A stretch of 64,000 nucleotides of DNA from Neorhizobium sp. JUb45. GTDB taxonomy: Bacteria; Pseudomonadota; Alphaproteobacteria; Rhizobiales; Rhizobiaceae. The notes beneath the pieces are model-generated. The model did not search any database. It saw only the letters and a list, made by a program, of their open reading frames with translations, and had not been told where the DNA came from. This document shows positions 50,960 through 59,668 of this stretch, piece by piece (within the stretch, counting starts at the first letter, position 1; the number at the start of each line of letters is the position of its first letter). The stretch is from contig NZ_SLYW01000012.1 in the NCBI RefSeq assembly GCF_004343585.1, forward strand, positions 1 to 64,000. Reading direction: 5' to 3'. A program made the translations under genes and the position numbers.

Positions 50960-53272
50960 ATGGGGGCGGAAGTGCTTGAACATCTCACCGGCGCAAGAAC
51001 AAATAGCTTTTTTCGCCGCAGGAACTCTCGCTTAATATTTGTTCCGATAGTTACCATCGGCATTGCCGCAACCTTGCTGGCCGTACTGGCAACCATCTGG
51101 GCCGGCGCAGAGAGCGATGTAGCGGCCCTCGAACGCCAAAAGGCGCTGGTCACAGCCAAGCTCGCGGATCAAGTCAATCAGATGGCCAGAGACGTGGCGA
51201 TGGTCGCTGCGGGCTATGCCTCTCTTCTTCCGGACAATACATCTGACGGCGCCCGAGCCGACCGCCGAGAGGCTCAGGTGTTCGGCGAAACCGTTACGGA
51301 GGTGTTTGATTTCGAACAGTTGCTCCTTGTCGACGACGATGGTGAGCTTCTGTCTGACGGCGATCCTGCTATCGCGCGCCGTTACCAATGGGTAAGGCCC
51401 CTCCTCGCCAATCTTTTCAGCAAGGTGCGCGACGGACGATATCAGGCAGCGATACGCGGGGAGTTATCTCCATCGATCAGCGCCGAGATGTTGCGCCTGG
51501 AAGGTCGGGCATCCATCGTCGCCATATCATCGGTCATCTTCGACGGCGAAAGAGGCGAACCGGGCGGGATGCCAACGCCGCGAGCCCCCCATTATCTTAT
51601 TGGGTTTCGCTTTCTGGACGGAACGATCCTTGACGATCTTAGCCGCGAAATGGGGCTCAAGGGCGCACGGTACGCTCGAACTACCGATGCTGAAGATGGG
51701 GAGGTTGCCTTCCAGGTAGAAGCGAGCGCAAATGGTGATCCGATAGGTGTGATCATCTGGTCTCCGGATCTTCCCGGTTCCAAGGTCATTGAGAGGCTCA
51801 CGCCATACCTCTGCGCTGCCATCGCAGTGATTGGCGGACTTTTCTTGCTTCTGGTGTTACGCCTTAATCGGAGCTGGAAGGAACTGCATCGTAGCGAGCA
51901 GCACGCCAGGGAACTCGCCCTACAGGACGTCCTAACACATCTTCCGAACCGCGACCTTTTCAGCAGACGGCTCAAAGAATGTTTCACATCGACATTGTCA
52001 GATGCCAGCATTGTCGTCGGCTTCATCGACCTCGATCGCTTCAAGGCCGTCAATGACTCCTTCGGTCACGCCGCCGGCGATGAGTTGATCATCAAGGCGG
52101 CAGAACGCATGAACGAGGTTCTTGACGGGCGCGGAACTCTTGCACGACTGGGTGGCGACGAGTTTGCAATCCTGCTTCCTGTGCGTCGACACGAGCTCGC
52201 CGCACAGATCGGTATTTTCGAAGCTATAGTCTCGGCAATTGATCGCCCCTTCGCTTTGAGGCAGGGAGAGGTGACAGCGCATATCGGCTGCTCGATAGGC
52301 ATTGCGTTCAGTACCCATCATGATTGTCTGCCGGAGGAACTTCTTCGCCGGGCCGATGTTGCCGTCTATCAGGCAAAGGCGAAAGGACGCGGCCGCCATG
52401 TTGTCTATGACGCCGAGATCGAGACGGGGCAACGTGAGCGTGAGCGACTGATCGAAGAATTGCGGACAGAGCTTTCACAGATCGAGGCTGCCTCTCTGTC
52501 CGGTCGCATGGCAGACGCGTTGTACCATTCCGCGCTCGAAGTCCATTTTCAGACGATCCATCGGGCTGGAGAGGAGCACCATGTTACCGGCGCTGAAGCG
52601 CTTGTTCGTTGGCGTCACCCGCGGCTTGGTCTCCTATCGCCGGACAAGTTTATACCGCTTGCCGAAAGTACAGGGTTGATAGCCCCGCTGGGCGATTACA
52701 TCCTTGAGCAGGCGTGCCGGATCGGATTGACGAAACTCCAAGATAAAATGATCGCCGTGAATATCTCTCCAATGCAGCTGAGGCATGAAGGTTTCGCTGA
52801 CAGAGTGCTGACCACGTTGCAGCGAACTGGCTTTCCATCATCCTGTCTTGAATTGGAGCTGACCGAAACGGCGCTGGTAGACAATCCGCAGCAGGCCAAG
52901 GAAATCCTAGGGCGACTGCGAAACGCAGGGATAAAGATTGCGCTCGATGATTTCGGCACGGGATATTCGTCGTTGAGCCATCTCATCCATTTCGGCATAG
53001 ACCGCATCAAGATCGACCGCTCTTTTGTGCGGCTCCTTGATACGCAGAGCAATGGCGCAGCTATCGCTGCGGCGGTCACGAGCCTTGCCCGCAACCTCGG
53101 CATGGAAACGACGGCGGAGGGTGTGGAGACACAAGGACAACGGGATTTTCTTATCGCCATCGGCTGCACGGATTTGCAGGGTTATCTGTTCTCACGGCCT
53201 GTCGCCGCTGACGATTTGATGATTGGCGATTCTGATTGTCCGCAACACGCTTTGCGGTCCAGTGCAAGCTGA
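50960..53272 (+). CDS. CHASE4-GGDEF-EAL c-di-GMP signalling protein
   Basis: A 770-residue protein with an N-terminal membrane helix (FVPIVTIGIAATLLAVLATI), a periplasmic CHASE4-like sensor (about 50-270) and a second helix (LCAAIAVIGGLFLLLVLRLN). The GGDEF domain has RLGGDEFAILLPV near residue 397 and no RxxD I-site directly before it. The EAL domain has GAEALVRW near residue 543, ELTETALV, DDFGTGYSSLSHL, KIDRSFV and AEGVET, all catalytic motifs kept. The cyclase and phosphodiesterase may both be active. It is divergent from the orphan binding protein. Confidence 0.94.
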   Translation: MGAEVLEHLTGARTNSFFRRRNSRLIFVPIVTIGIAATLLAVLATIWAGAESDVAALERQKALVTAKLADQVNQMARDVAMVAAGYASLLPDNTSDGARADRREAQVFGETVTEVFDFEQLLLVDDDGELLSDGDPAIARRYQWVRPLLANLFSKVRDGRYQAAIRGELSPSISAEMLRLEGRASIVAISSVIFDGERGEPGGMPTPRAPHYLIGFRFLDGTILDDLSREMGLKGARYARTTDAEDGEVAFQVEASANGDPIGVIIWSPDLPGSKVIERLTPYLCAAIAVIGGLFLLLVLRLNRSWKELHRSEQHARELALQDVLTHLPNRDLFSRRLKECFTSTLSDASIVVGFIDLDRFKAVNDSFGHAAGDELIIKAAERMNEVLDGRGTLARLGGDEFAILLPVRRHELAAQIGIFEAIVSAIDRPFALRQGEVTAHIGCSIGIAFSTHHDCLPEELLRRADVAVYQAKAKGRGRHVVYDAEIETGQRERERLIEELRTELSQIEAASLSGRMADALYHSALEVHFQTIHRAGEEHHVTGAEALVRWRHPRLGLLSPDKFIPLAESTGLIAPLGDYILEQACRIGLTKLQDKMIAVNISPMQLRHEGFADRVLTTLQRTGFPSSCLELELTETALVDNPQQAKEILGRLRNAGIKIALDDFGTGYSSLSHLIHFGIDRIKIDRSFVRLLDTQSNGAAIAAAVTSLARNLGMETTAEGVETQGQRDFLIAIGCTDLQGYLFSRPVAADDLMIGDSDCPQHALRSSAS

Positions 53273-53597
53273 TCCACCACTTACGTCAACATAAAGTAAG
53301 GTCTGCCCGCACCTCCGTTTGATTGCCGATGAATGAAAGTGACAATCCATGACCAATGATCATCAAGACAACTCAGTTGGCTTATTTCGATCCGTTCGTT
53401 GAAACGACTCTCATCAACGAGCCGGAACAAGGCTATGCGCGTTATGTTTACATATGTGTTCGTTCTCAGGGCACCCGCGATATCGAGCGTGAACGTTATC
53501 TAAGCTCACGCGCGGCGGGACCGATGCCTTGAGACGGTCCGGTCGCCAATGCATGGCAATCGACAGATCGAATAGGCTGGAGAGCATGGTCTCAGCC
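53273..53597. other. Gap with one doubtful small reading frame
   Basis: One frame from ATG 53356 to TGA 53532 gives 58 residues starting MIIKTTQLAYFDPFVETTLI. It has a fair amino-acid balance but no ribosome site and no known relatives that I can name, so it is not called as a gene. No other feature seen. Confidence 0.3.
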
Positions 53598-53825
53598 TCA
53601 GGCCAGCGCGCTTTTGACAGCGGCGAGACCACGACGCAGGAACGGGTCCGAATGGACGTAGAAGAACTGTACACCCTTGGCTCGCCAATGCGGGATCTCG
53701 TCGAGCGTGGCGAGTGTTCCGGGAATCTTTCCGGCAGCGCGAATCTTGTCGACCGCAACTGCAACCTTGCCCATGACGACATCCGGACGCGGATCGCCGA
53801 ATGGCGGAGCCGGCGGGTAGCCCAT
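53598..53825 (-). pseudogene. C-terminal fragment of an HpcH/HpaI-type aldolase
   Basis: The minus-strand frame reads MGYPPAPPFGDPRPDVVMGK, VAVAVDKIRAAGKIPGTLAT and GVQFFYVHSDPFLRRGLAAV, which matches the last third of HpcH/HpaI aldolases (2,4-dihydroxyhept-2-ene-1,7-dioate aldolase type). The N-terminal catalytic portion (about 170 residues) is missing. It abuts a DUF736 tail on the other strand, showing an old recombination join. Confidence 0.65.
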
Positions 53826-53832
53826 GTCCTGC

Positions 53833-53874
53833 GATGGCTACCAGCTGATCTGGTCCCGCCCGAACCGAGACTGA
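53833..53874 (+). pseudogene. DUF736 C-terminal remnant
   Basis: DGYQLIWSRPNRD and a stop match the end of the DUF736 protein at 58742-59050 (QLIWSRPSRD). Only 13 codons survive, followed by a terminator-like hairpin. A second DUF736 copy must have existed here. Confidence 0.7.
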
Positions 53875-53880
53875 GAAGCC

Positions 53881-53910
53881 GGCCCCGCCTGAAAGGGCGG
53901 GGTCATTTTC
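53881..53910 (+). terminator. Rho-independent terminator-like hairpin
   Basis: GGCCCCGCC-TGAAAG-GGCGGGGTC, a 9-bp stem with one G-T pair, followed by ATTTTCT. It lies after the DUF736 remnant and before the antitoxin operon. Confidence 0.6.
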
Positions 53911-53918
53911 TCAATGAA

Positions 53919-53933
53919 TACAGCATTGCTGTA
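53919..53933. promoter_or_regulatory. Candidate antitoxin operator
   Basis: TACAGCATTGCTGTA is a near-perfect 15-bp palindrome, and TTACAGCATC repeats the half-site at 53945-53954. They lie 40-75 bases before the Phd-type antitoxin, where such proteins bind to repress their own operon. Confidence 0.45.
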
Positions 53934-53995
53934 ATTGCCGGATTTTACAGCATCATGATCGTATGAACCGGTCGACGACCCACAAGAAGTAAGAG

Positions 53996-54262
53996 ATGCC
54001 CAGCCGAAACAGATCCTACACGACGGGCGATCTTTTGCGGAAGTCCAGGGACATCATCGCCGAGGCGCTCCGCCACCCTGTGACGATTACTCAGCGCAGC
54101 AAACCTCGCCTCGTCATTTTGAACATAGATGATTACGAGCGGTTGATGAGACGCGCGGATGCCAGATCCGTCTGGACGATTAATACCATGTCTAATGGAC
54201 TGGTCGCAGAAATGGAACGCGCTGTCGATCAATATGCTGACGATGACGAGGTTGGGCGCTGA
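53996..54262 (+). CDS. Phd/YefM-family antitoxin
   Basis: An 88-residue antitoxin. The N-terminal Phd/YefM domain includes GDLLRKSRDIIAEALRHPVT, ITQRSKPRLVILNIDDYERL, in which ITxRxxPxxVLxxxxxYExL is the family pattern. The C-terminal tail (ADARSVWTINTMSNGLVAEM) is the toxin-binding region. ATG 53996 follows AAGTAAGAG. A palindromic operator lies upstream. The toxin that follows 3 bases later is frameshifted, so this is an orphaned antitoxin. Confidence 0.85.
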   Translation: MPSRNRSYTTGDLLRKSRDIIAEALRHPVTITQRSKPRLVILNIDDYERLMRRADARSVWTINTMSNGLVAEMERAVDQYADDDEVGR

Positions 54263-54264
54263 GC

Positions 54265-54678
54265 GTGTTCGACGACATAAAGACCGCGGCCGTCATTCGC
54301 TATCCTTATCTTTGGAACCGGGAAGCCGGGAAGGGAGAGACAGAGGGACGCAAGGAGCGGCCCATCGCGGTCGGAGTGAGGATCGCCCGCGCTGACGGAG
54401 ACCTGGTACTGTTCTTCCCTTGCCTATCACCACGAAACAGCCAGAGCGCAGCCGGTTCGCTTTCGAGATACCGGCAATCAAAAAAAGTCGAGCCGGTCTT
54501 GATACTGACCCTCAGGTCTGGATCATCATGGGTGAGTTCAACGGCGACGTGATTGGCAACTCTTTCCATATCGAGCAGAGCCTCGATCGGTCAGTTCAGC
54601 AAGGCGTTTTTCCTGCCGATTCTGCGTGAATTCTATGCACGACATCAATCGTTCTCCGAGGTCGCCCTCCATCGCTGA
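54265..54678 (+). pseudogene. Frameshifted toxin partner (PemK/MazF-like growth inhibitor, uncertain)
   Basis: From GTG 54265 the frame gives FDDIKTAAVIRYPYLWNREA, GKGETEGRKERPIAVGVRIA and DGDLVLFFP, then breaks. A 5-base duplication-like insertion (CCTTG) at about 54417 shifts it; the next frame continues ITTKQPERSRFAFEIPAIKK and GLDTDPQVWIIMGEFNGDVI. A second shift near 54585 restores IGQFSKAFFLPILREF, ending at TGA 54676. The uninterrupted relative would be about 135 residues. It resembles PemK/MazF-like growth-inhibitor proteins but I am not certain of the family. Confidence 0.7.
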
Positions 54679-55246
54679 GGTGACAGCTTTGATTTATCAA
54701 GACCCTGAAACGCATCGAGCCGTTCATGGATACTCGCGACCCAATTCTTCCGGAAAAGAACCATAGGGCTGATCGCGGGTCTGTACGGAACGGTTTTGCC
54801 GGGGGCGGTCGGTCCCGCCTTCCGCTGCGCGTCGCTTTGCTAAGGCTCCTGCGGCAGCCCCTGTTCCGGTCAAAACCGTGTCGAGAATTCCCGATTTCAC
54901 GCCCGTACCGGGCGTCGCTATGCTGAAAGCTCTGATACTCTTCATTATTTGCCCCGGATCTTCACCTGATGTCTTTCGATCCGGCGGCGCATCCGCGCTG
55001 TGATGATCTCGGTGACCAGTTTGCGATAGGGAGAGGTTGGGTCTGCTCCGATACTCCCAGTTTAGCGCTGCAAGCAGCCGGCATCAAGTATGCGCGGTCC
55101 CCCCGATTTTGCGAGACTGGTGATACCCGCCCAACAATATCGGCTCCCCCACTCCCCGGCTCTGCCGGTCGCATGCGCGATCGCTGACCCCGTCCGCTTT
55201 ACGCGCTGCAGGCTCTCGTCTTTCGAAACTCAAGGAGAACGGAACG
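54679..55246. other. Gap in the decay zone
   Basis: About 570 bases with no supported gene. Short frames on both strands (for example AFSIATPGTGVKSGILDTVL on the minus strand near 54900) lack ribosome sites or known relatives. It is likely a remnant-rich spacer. Confidence 0.35.
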
Positions 55247-55396
55247 ATGACGATTTCACTCGAAACACTGATTGAAGAACTGCTCGCCGACTTGTCGAAT
55301 ACGTGGGATCCGGCCGAGCCTCGGCTGCTGATTGCTGAGCTCGATCGCCATGGCCGAGCTTCAAGTCCTTATTTCAGACCTGTCCGGCCCACATGA
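55247..55396 (+). CDS. Small hypothetical protein, possibly frameshifted
   Basis: ATG 55247 follows a strong AAGGAGAACGGAACG. The 49-residue product begins MTISLETLIEELLADLSNTW and DPAEPRLLIAELDRHGRASS. From about codon 34 another frame, MAELQVLISDLSGP, looks a more natural helical continuation, so a frameshift near 55350 is possible. It is too short to assign. It reads on the plus strand in the decay zone. Confidence 0.4.
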   Translation: MTISLETLIEELLADLSNTWDPAEPRLLIAELDRHGRASSPYFRPVRPT

Positions 55397-55921
55397 TACC
55401 GAGCTACCTTGTCGAAAGGCGGCAATCAAACTGAAGACATCCGGGAAGTATTCGAAGCGCAAGGCTGACTATAGCAATCGGCAGGCAACAGTCAGCTGTA
55501 GGAGATCTTACCTGAAAAGCTTCTGATTTCGCCGTTTCTTGGTGTCGAGCCGCAGAGCGAATGTCCTGAGCGAAATCGCCTCTTGAGTGCTGCGTTCGTC
55601 TGCCGAAAACGGCTTGGTCTGAATGCCGTCTGCCGAAGGGACATCCGACCCGGTCTGAGGATGGGCAGTGGTGCCTTCCCGAAGTTCTAAAATCATGCTC
55701 ACGAGGCCCATACACAAAACCGCCTTTCCATCATGGAGCTGAAGCCTAACATGCTATTCATGACGACGGAATAGTGCCGTGCCTTCTGCCGGAATTCATA
55801 CTGATCGCGTGAGCTGCAAGCCCGTTGACTTCAATGCGGTTGATCCATCGCAGTTTCCACATCGCGCAACCAGAAATAATAGCTGCAACGAATATGGCGG
55901 ATGAATTTGACAAGGGTAGCA
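55397..55921. other. Gap without a supported gene
   Basis: About 525 bases before the minus-strand SyrB-associated gene. A minus-strand frame at 55508-55717 (MILELREGTTAHPQTGSDVP from ATG 55696) could encode a 63-residue protein but has no ribosome site or relatives that I know, and is left uncalled. Confidence 0.35.
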
Positions 55922-56521
55922 CTATCGGCTTACGTACCGATCGATCAGTTTGCGCAAATGCGCATTTTGGAGCTTCAGCTTTACGGCAAGCTGTTTGCGA
56001 AGCTCCTCGATGTCTCGATCAAGGTCGACCATCTCATCCGAGTGCGACTTGAAGCCCGTGGCCGCTTCTTGCACCGGATCGACAGCCGGAAGAGTGATTT
56101 TTTCGTCTTCCCGCGCGACGACAGGGCGCTTGGCTTTGACAGGTGATGGCGCTTTCACGACCCGCCGACGTGCCGCAGGTTTCTCGGGCTCTTCGCTCGC
56201 TTTTAACGGAGAAGCCAACTCCGCCTTTTTCTCGAAGGGCACCAGCTCATCGACGGGTGTGGTCGCCGTTACAGTTCCGGCATCATCGACTGTTGCCGGG
56301 TTCATGGCGACATCGGGTTCGGAAACAATTTCCGGTACAGACGACGCGGCGACAGCGTCTTCGACATCCGCAGGACTGGCGTCGGCGCTTGCCACGATCT
56401 TGTTCGCGTCGGCTACAGGCGGCGTTGCCTCGTCGGCACTAGCCTTGGGTTCAGTCTCGGTTTCGTCCTTGGATGATTTTCCTGACACCAGGTCCGCAAG
56501 CATTTTCCACGGTGTTCTCAT
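55922..56521 (-). CDS. SyrB-associated low-complexity protein
   Basis: A 199-residue protein from ATG 56521 beginning MRTPWKMLADLVSGKSSKDE. The middle is Ala/Val/Pro/Glu-rich and disordered with a basic patch RRRVVKAPSPVKAKRP, and the C-terminus forms a coiled coil (DLDRDIEELRKQLAVKLKLQ then NAHLRKLIDRY). It lies downstream of the SyrB-like gene on the same strand with a similar layout (disordered, basic, terminal coiled coil), so both may be regulators. No enzymatic motif is seen. Confidence 0.7.
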   Translation of the reverse strand: MRTPWKMLADLVSGKSSKDETETEPKASADEATPPVADANKIVASADASPADVEDAVAASSVPEIVSEPDVAMNPATVDDAGTVTATTPVDELVPFEKKAELASPLKASEEPEKPAARRRVVKAPSPVKAKRPVVAREDEKITLPAVDPVQEAATGFKSHSDEMVDLDRDIEELRKQLAVKLKLQNAHLRKLIDRYVSR

Positions 56522-56645
56522 CGCACTTCAACCTCGGTTTAAAGACGGGATGGCTCCCGTATCAATAAATGCCGGACCTCCAGAAAAGGTCCGGCCAAAT
56601 GTTCGGTCCCGATCGTGAATGTACGGCCGCGATCGAGTGGGCAAA

Positions 56646-57068
56646 TCAGACCTTGCCGAGCTTCTTCTTGAGATCGGTGTTTTCGGCGCGCAACTTGTCG
56701 CCAAGTTCCTTGCGAAGAAGCCTGTTTTCTTCTTCGAGCTTCAGCAGGTCGGAAAACTCGTCGGATACAGGGGCAGCAACAATTGGTGCGGGGGCGGCTG
56801 TGACGGGCTTGGTGACGGCGGCGGCACGCGGCGCCTTGGTTGCCTTTTCGGCTTTGGCGGCCTTCACCAGCTGTGCTGCAGCGACTTTTTCGCCGCGCTT
56901 TGCACGGGTCTTCTTGGCAGGTGCATCCGCCGTGGTCGTTGTAGTAACCGCTTCGGCAGCAGGCTTTTTGCGATTCGGACCACGGGTCTTTTTCGCGACC
57001 GGCGTGGGAGTGGCAGGTTCCGGCGTAGCAGTTTCGGCGTTGACGCCAGTATTCATCTCATCAGCCAT
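56646..57068 (-). CDS. SyrB-like regulator
   Basis: A 140-residue protein. It starts MADEMNTGVNAETATPEPAT, continues with basic AT-hook-like patches (KKTRGPNRKKPAAEA, KKTRAKRGEK) and ends in a coiled coil (FSDLLKLEEENRLLRKELGD then KLRAENTDLKKKLGKV). This is the layout of SyrB proteins of rhizobia, known as regulators in the nod/syrM region of Sinorhizobium and common on plasmids. The low-complexity Ala/Lys content makes alignment by eye approximate. Confidence 0.75.
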   Translation of the reverse strand: MADEMNTGVNAETATPEPATPTPVAKKTRGPNRKKPAAEAVTTTTTADAPAKKTRAKRGEKVAAAQLVKAAKAEKATKAPRAAAVTKPVTAAPAPIVAAPVSDEFSDLLKLEEENRLLRKELGDKLRAENTDLKKKLGKV

Positions 57069-57518
57069 CAGTAATCTCCTTGCTGGGCAGGCCTCTCATT
57101 GATGGACATGCGCGCAGAGTCAACATGTGAAGGCAATGCGACATGTCCAGATGCTTTTTGCGGGGTTAATACTTTTTGGTCAATTGGATGCCGCTTCGTG
57201 TGCTTAGGAAAAGCGATCGATTTGCGAATATTCTTTGATCGCCAACCTATCTGGTGACATGTTTGCATAGGTTTCCGGTTCTGCTGTTTCCGCTACCCGA
57301 AAAGGACCATTCACTGCTCCTGCGTTCGATTCTACTGAGACTGCACGAGTGCCTTCTGCAGGCATTTTATTTCTTGCCTTGGCAGGAGGCGCGATGGTTC
57401 GGTCAGAATGCTGCGTGCGGATGCCGTCGAGTTGCTGGAAACTCTCATTCGAGACGTTAGCGTCCTGCTCTTGTCACGGACTTGAACAACCATGCTGGTG
57501 TATGGTTTATGACGCGGC
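57069..57518. other. Gap between SyrB-like and J-domain genes
   Basis: About 450 bases in a divergent position; it should hold promoters for both. A minus-strand frame starting MPRHKPYTSMVVQVRDKSRT overlaps the J-domain start region but has no family similarity and is not called. Confidence 0.35.
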
Positions 57519-58124
57519 ATGAGCTCTGATTCCAAAATCTTTGTCGGCCTGAAGCCAATCCGCAAGAAAGCCGCCCCCGCGCTGGATGTTAAAGGTCCAC
57601 GATGCCAATGGGATGGATGCAGCAAGACGGGTACGCATCGTGCGCCGGTCGGGCGCGATGCCGAAGGACTTTATCTGCTTTTCTGTCTTGAGCATGTGAA
57701 GCTCTACAATGCCGGGTACAGTGCCACGGGGCAATCCGAAGGCCAGACCGCCCGCTATCAGAAGGAAGCGGTCTCGGGGGCACGCGCGACGCAAGGACAG
57801 GTTGCGCGCGAAGCTGAGGAAATCCCCCTCCCCTCGACGCAGCGTTCAGGCTCGGCCAAGTCATTGAACGCGCGCAGGAGTGCGGCGGAGCGTCAGGCCC
57901 AGAAGGCTGAACTCCAAAAACGGAAGCTGAAAGTGCTTGAAGCGCGCGCCTTCGAAATCCTGGGCCTGACTGAAGACGCAAGTGCAGACGAGATCCGTCG
58001 TCGCTACAAGGAAAAGCTCAAGATGCATCATCCTGACGCCAACCAAGGTGAGCGGGACACTGAGGGCCAACTTCAGGCATCGATCGAGGCGTACAGGATC
58101 CTCAAACTGAACGGTTTCTGCTGA
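57519..58124 (+). CDS. J-domain (DnaJ-like) protein of rhizobial type
   Basis: A 201-residue protein with a C-terminal J-domain. The N-terminal part has CQWDGCSKTGTHRAPVGRDA and LFCLEHVKLYN, with Cys/His residues typical of rhizobial DnaJ-like proteins. The J-domain reads AFEILGLTEDASADEIRRRY and KEKLKMHHPDANQGERDTEG, with the HPD motif. It probably stimulates an Hsp70 (DnaK). ATG 57519 begins MSSDSKIFVGLKPIRKKAAP. It is divergent from the SyrB-like gene. Confidence 0.92.
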   Translation: MSSDSKIFVGLKPIRKKAAPALDVKGPRCQWDGCSKTGTHRAPVGRDAEGLYLLFCLEHVKLYNAGYSATGQSEGQTARYQKEAVSGARATQGQVAREAEEIPLPSTQRSGSAKSLNARRSAAERQAQKAELQKRKLKVLEARAFEILGLTEDASADEIRRRYKEKLKMHHPDANQGERDTEGQLQASIEAYRILKLNGFC

Positions 58125-58741
58125 CCTTGTCGATAAGCAGTGCGCGGCTTCTGGTGTGAGCGCCGACGGTGCGTCATGCGGGCAAGCCAACTGCAGAGAA
58201 TTGGTCGACGGGCCGGTTGCTTCGGCTTCCATCAACGCCACTTGTGAGATCGAAGGAAAGCAGCCATCAGCATGGTAGGCATCTCGAGCTTGCAGCCCGG
58301 TTTTTCCTTGGCTGTGATTGCAAGCCGGGTCGGCATGATAACTGATCGTGGTACGGCTCGGGCCGTGATGGCAGCGACCAATGCGGCTAATTAGTTATCT
58401 GGCGAAGCAGACTGTAGTGTTGGGTCCGCGTTTTCGCCTGAGATGAACGACTTCCAGCCTGCGGCGTCCCTTTGCCGCTTTTGCTAGTTCTCCTTAGGCG
58501 GGCTCGATGAGGCAGGTCTGACCGGCAACCGGCTTTGCCTCGATCGTCTTCCCGCAACGGCAGTCACGAGATTTGTTGCCCCGGACAGCTTTGCCGCCCT
58601 CCGCTCCATCCAACAAATCTCCTGTCCTGCCGCCCTCCATTGCATTGCGGCCCTTTGGGTGCGGTCCGATCGTTGCCAGTCTTTTCGACTGCTATCGAGG
58701 CCGCAATGGAGCGGCTAGATACAGCAAAAGGAACCACGATA
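58125..58741. other. Gap before the DUF736 gene
   Basis: About 617 bases. A plus-strand frame from ATG 58272 (MVGISSLQPGFSLAVIASRV then GMITDRGTARAVMAATNAAN, stop) could encode 40 residues, but support is weak. The open frame upstream of 58742 is not conserved; the DUF736 start is at ATG 58742. Confidence 0.3.
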
Positions 58742-59050
58742 ATGGCTACCATCGGCACATTCACCTCTGAAAAGAACGGCTTCACCGGCTCGATCCGCAC
58801 ACTCGCTCTCCACGTCAAGGCACGCATCGCCCGCGTCGAAAACCCTTCCGAAAAGGGACCGCAGTTCCGCGTCTACGCCGGCCCGGTCGAGCTTGGCGCC
58901 ACCTGGCAGAAGACGTCCGGAGAAGGTCGCGATTACCTCTCTCTCAAGCTTGACGATCCGAGCTTCCCGGCCCCGATCTATGCGACGCTGACGGAAGTTG
59001 AAGGCGAAGACGACCTCCAGCTCATCTGGTCCCGCCCAAGTCGCGACTGA
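58742..59050 (+). CDS. DUF736 domain protein
   Basis: A 102-residue protein: MATIGTFTSEKNGFTGSIRT, GPQFRVYAGPVELGATWQKT and DLQLIWSRPSRD cover the DUF736 domain end to end. These proteins are frequent on rhizobial plasmids and islands and have no established function. ATG 58742 follows AAAAGGAACCACGATA. A hairpin follows the stop. The tail of a second copy is at 53833-53874. Confidence 0.93.
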   Translation: MATIGTFTSEKNGFTGSIRTLALHVKARIARVENPSEKGPQFRVYAGPVELGATWQKTSGEGRDYLSLKLDDPSFPAPIYATLTEVEGEDDLQLIWSRPSRD

Positions 59051-59060
59051 CACCGGCCCT

Positions 59061-59083
59061 CGGCCCTGCCCAAGGTGGGGCCG
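59061..59083 (+). terminator. Hairpin after the DUF736 gene
   Basis: CGGCCCTGCC-CAA-GGTGGGGCCG-like stem immediately downstream of the stop. No strong T-run follows, so termination is only possible. Confidence 0.4.
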
Positions 59084-59219
59084 AACCGCTTTGAAAGGCT
59101 GGCAAAAGGTGATGGCGGCATCCGCGCTGCTCGAAAAGTCTTGGGCGCGATGAACGGAGCGCGAGATGTTGGTCGACGGTTAAGGTTGTAGGCAATGAAG
59201 TTTGATATTTGGGTAGGGA

Positions 59220-59486
59220 TCAGTGCGTAGGCGCTGATCCGCGTTTCGTAGGGGAATACCCTCGGCTTCGCTTAAGGCGTGTCAGGTCGAGAAACAGGAT
59301 CACCGCTTCTTTTTCGTTCACGAAATAATGGGCCAGTTCCTGCCCTTGCGTTCCAATCCGACCCCAGCGGCGTCGCAGGCAGATTTCTCCGAACAGCGTG
59401 CGCTCAATGGCAAGGGTATAAAACCGCGCCATGTTCTTCCGTCGGTCGGTTCGCTCGATATAAATCCGGTAGGGTTGCGTGATCAT
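59220..59486 (-). CDS. WGR-domain protein
   Basis: An 88-residue protein consisting of one WGR domain. ITQPYRIYIERTDRRKNMAR and FYTLAIERTLFGEICLRRRW followed by GRIGTQGQELAHYF carry the W-G-R signature. WGR domains occur in PARPs and as stand-alone rhizobial proteins, often on plasmids, and are presumed nucleic-acid-linked. ATG 59486 is the natural start; the frame extends much further upstream without similarity. Confidence 0.9.
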   Translation of the reverse strand: MITQPYRIYIERTDRRKNMARFYTLAIERTLFGEICLRRRWGRIGTQGQELAHYFVNEKEAVILFLDLTRLKRSRGYSPTKRGSAPTH

Positions 59487-59668
59487 GGCCGAGATTCGCG
59501 CATCTCGAATCTGCGGTCCAACGAGACTTTTGAATCGGTCAGGTGACATCGATTCATTCGCGTGAAGTTTTTTGCGGACTTGGCCCCGGCGATGCGAAAT
59601 GCACTCTGCACTTTTGTCGGCTTCACACGCCAAGCGCAGGATAAGGTCAACCGATCGCGTTGTTCTGC

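Noticed and set aside
54724..54945. Minus-strand frame with AFSIATPGTGVKSGILDTVL
   Set aside because: Gly/Ala-rich with no clear start context; not supported as a gene.
57332..57625. Minus-strand frame MPRHKPYTSMVVQVRDKSRT
   Set aside because: No ribosome site, no relatives, and it overlaps the J-domain gene start.
58272..58394. A 40-codon plus-strand frame
   Set aside because: Short and without a ribosome site; kept only as a remark.
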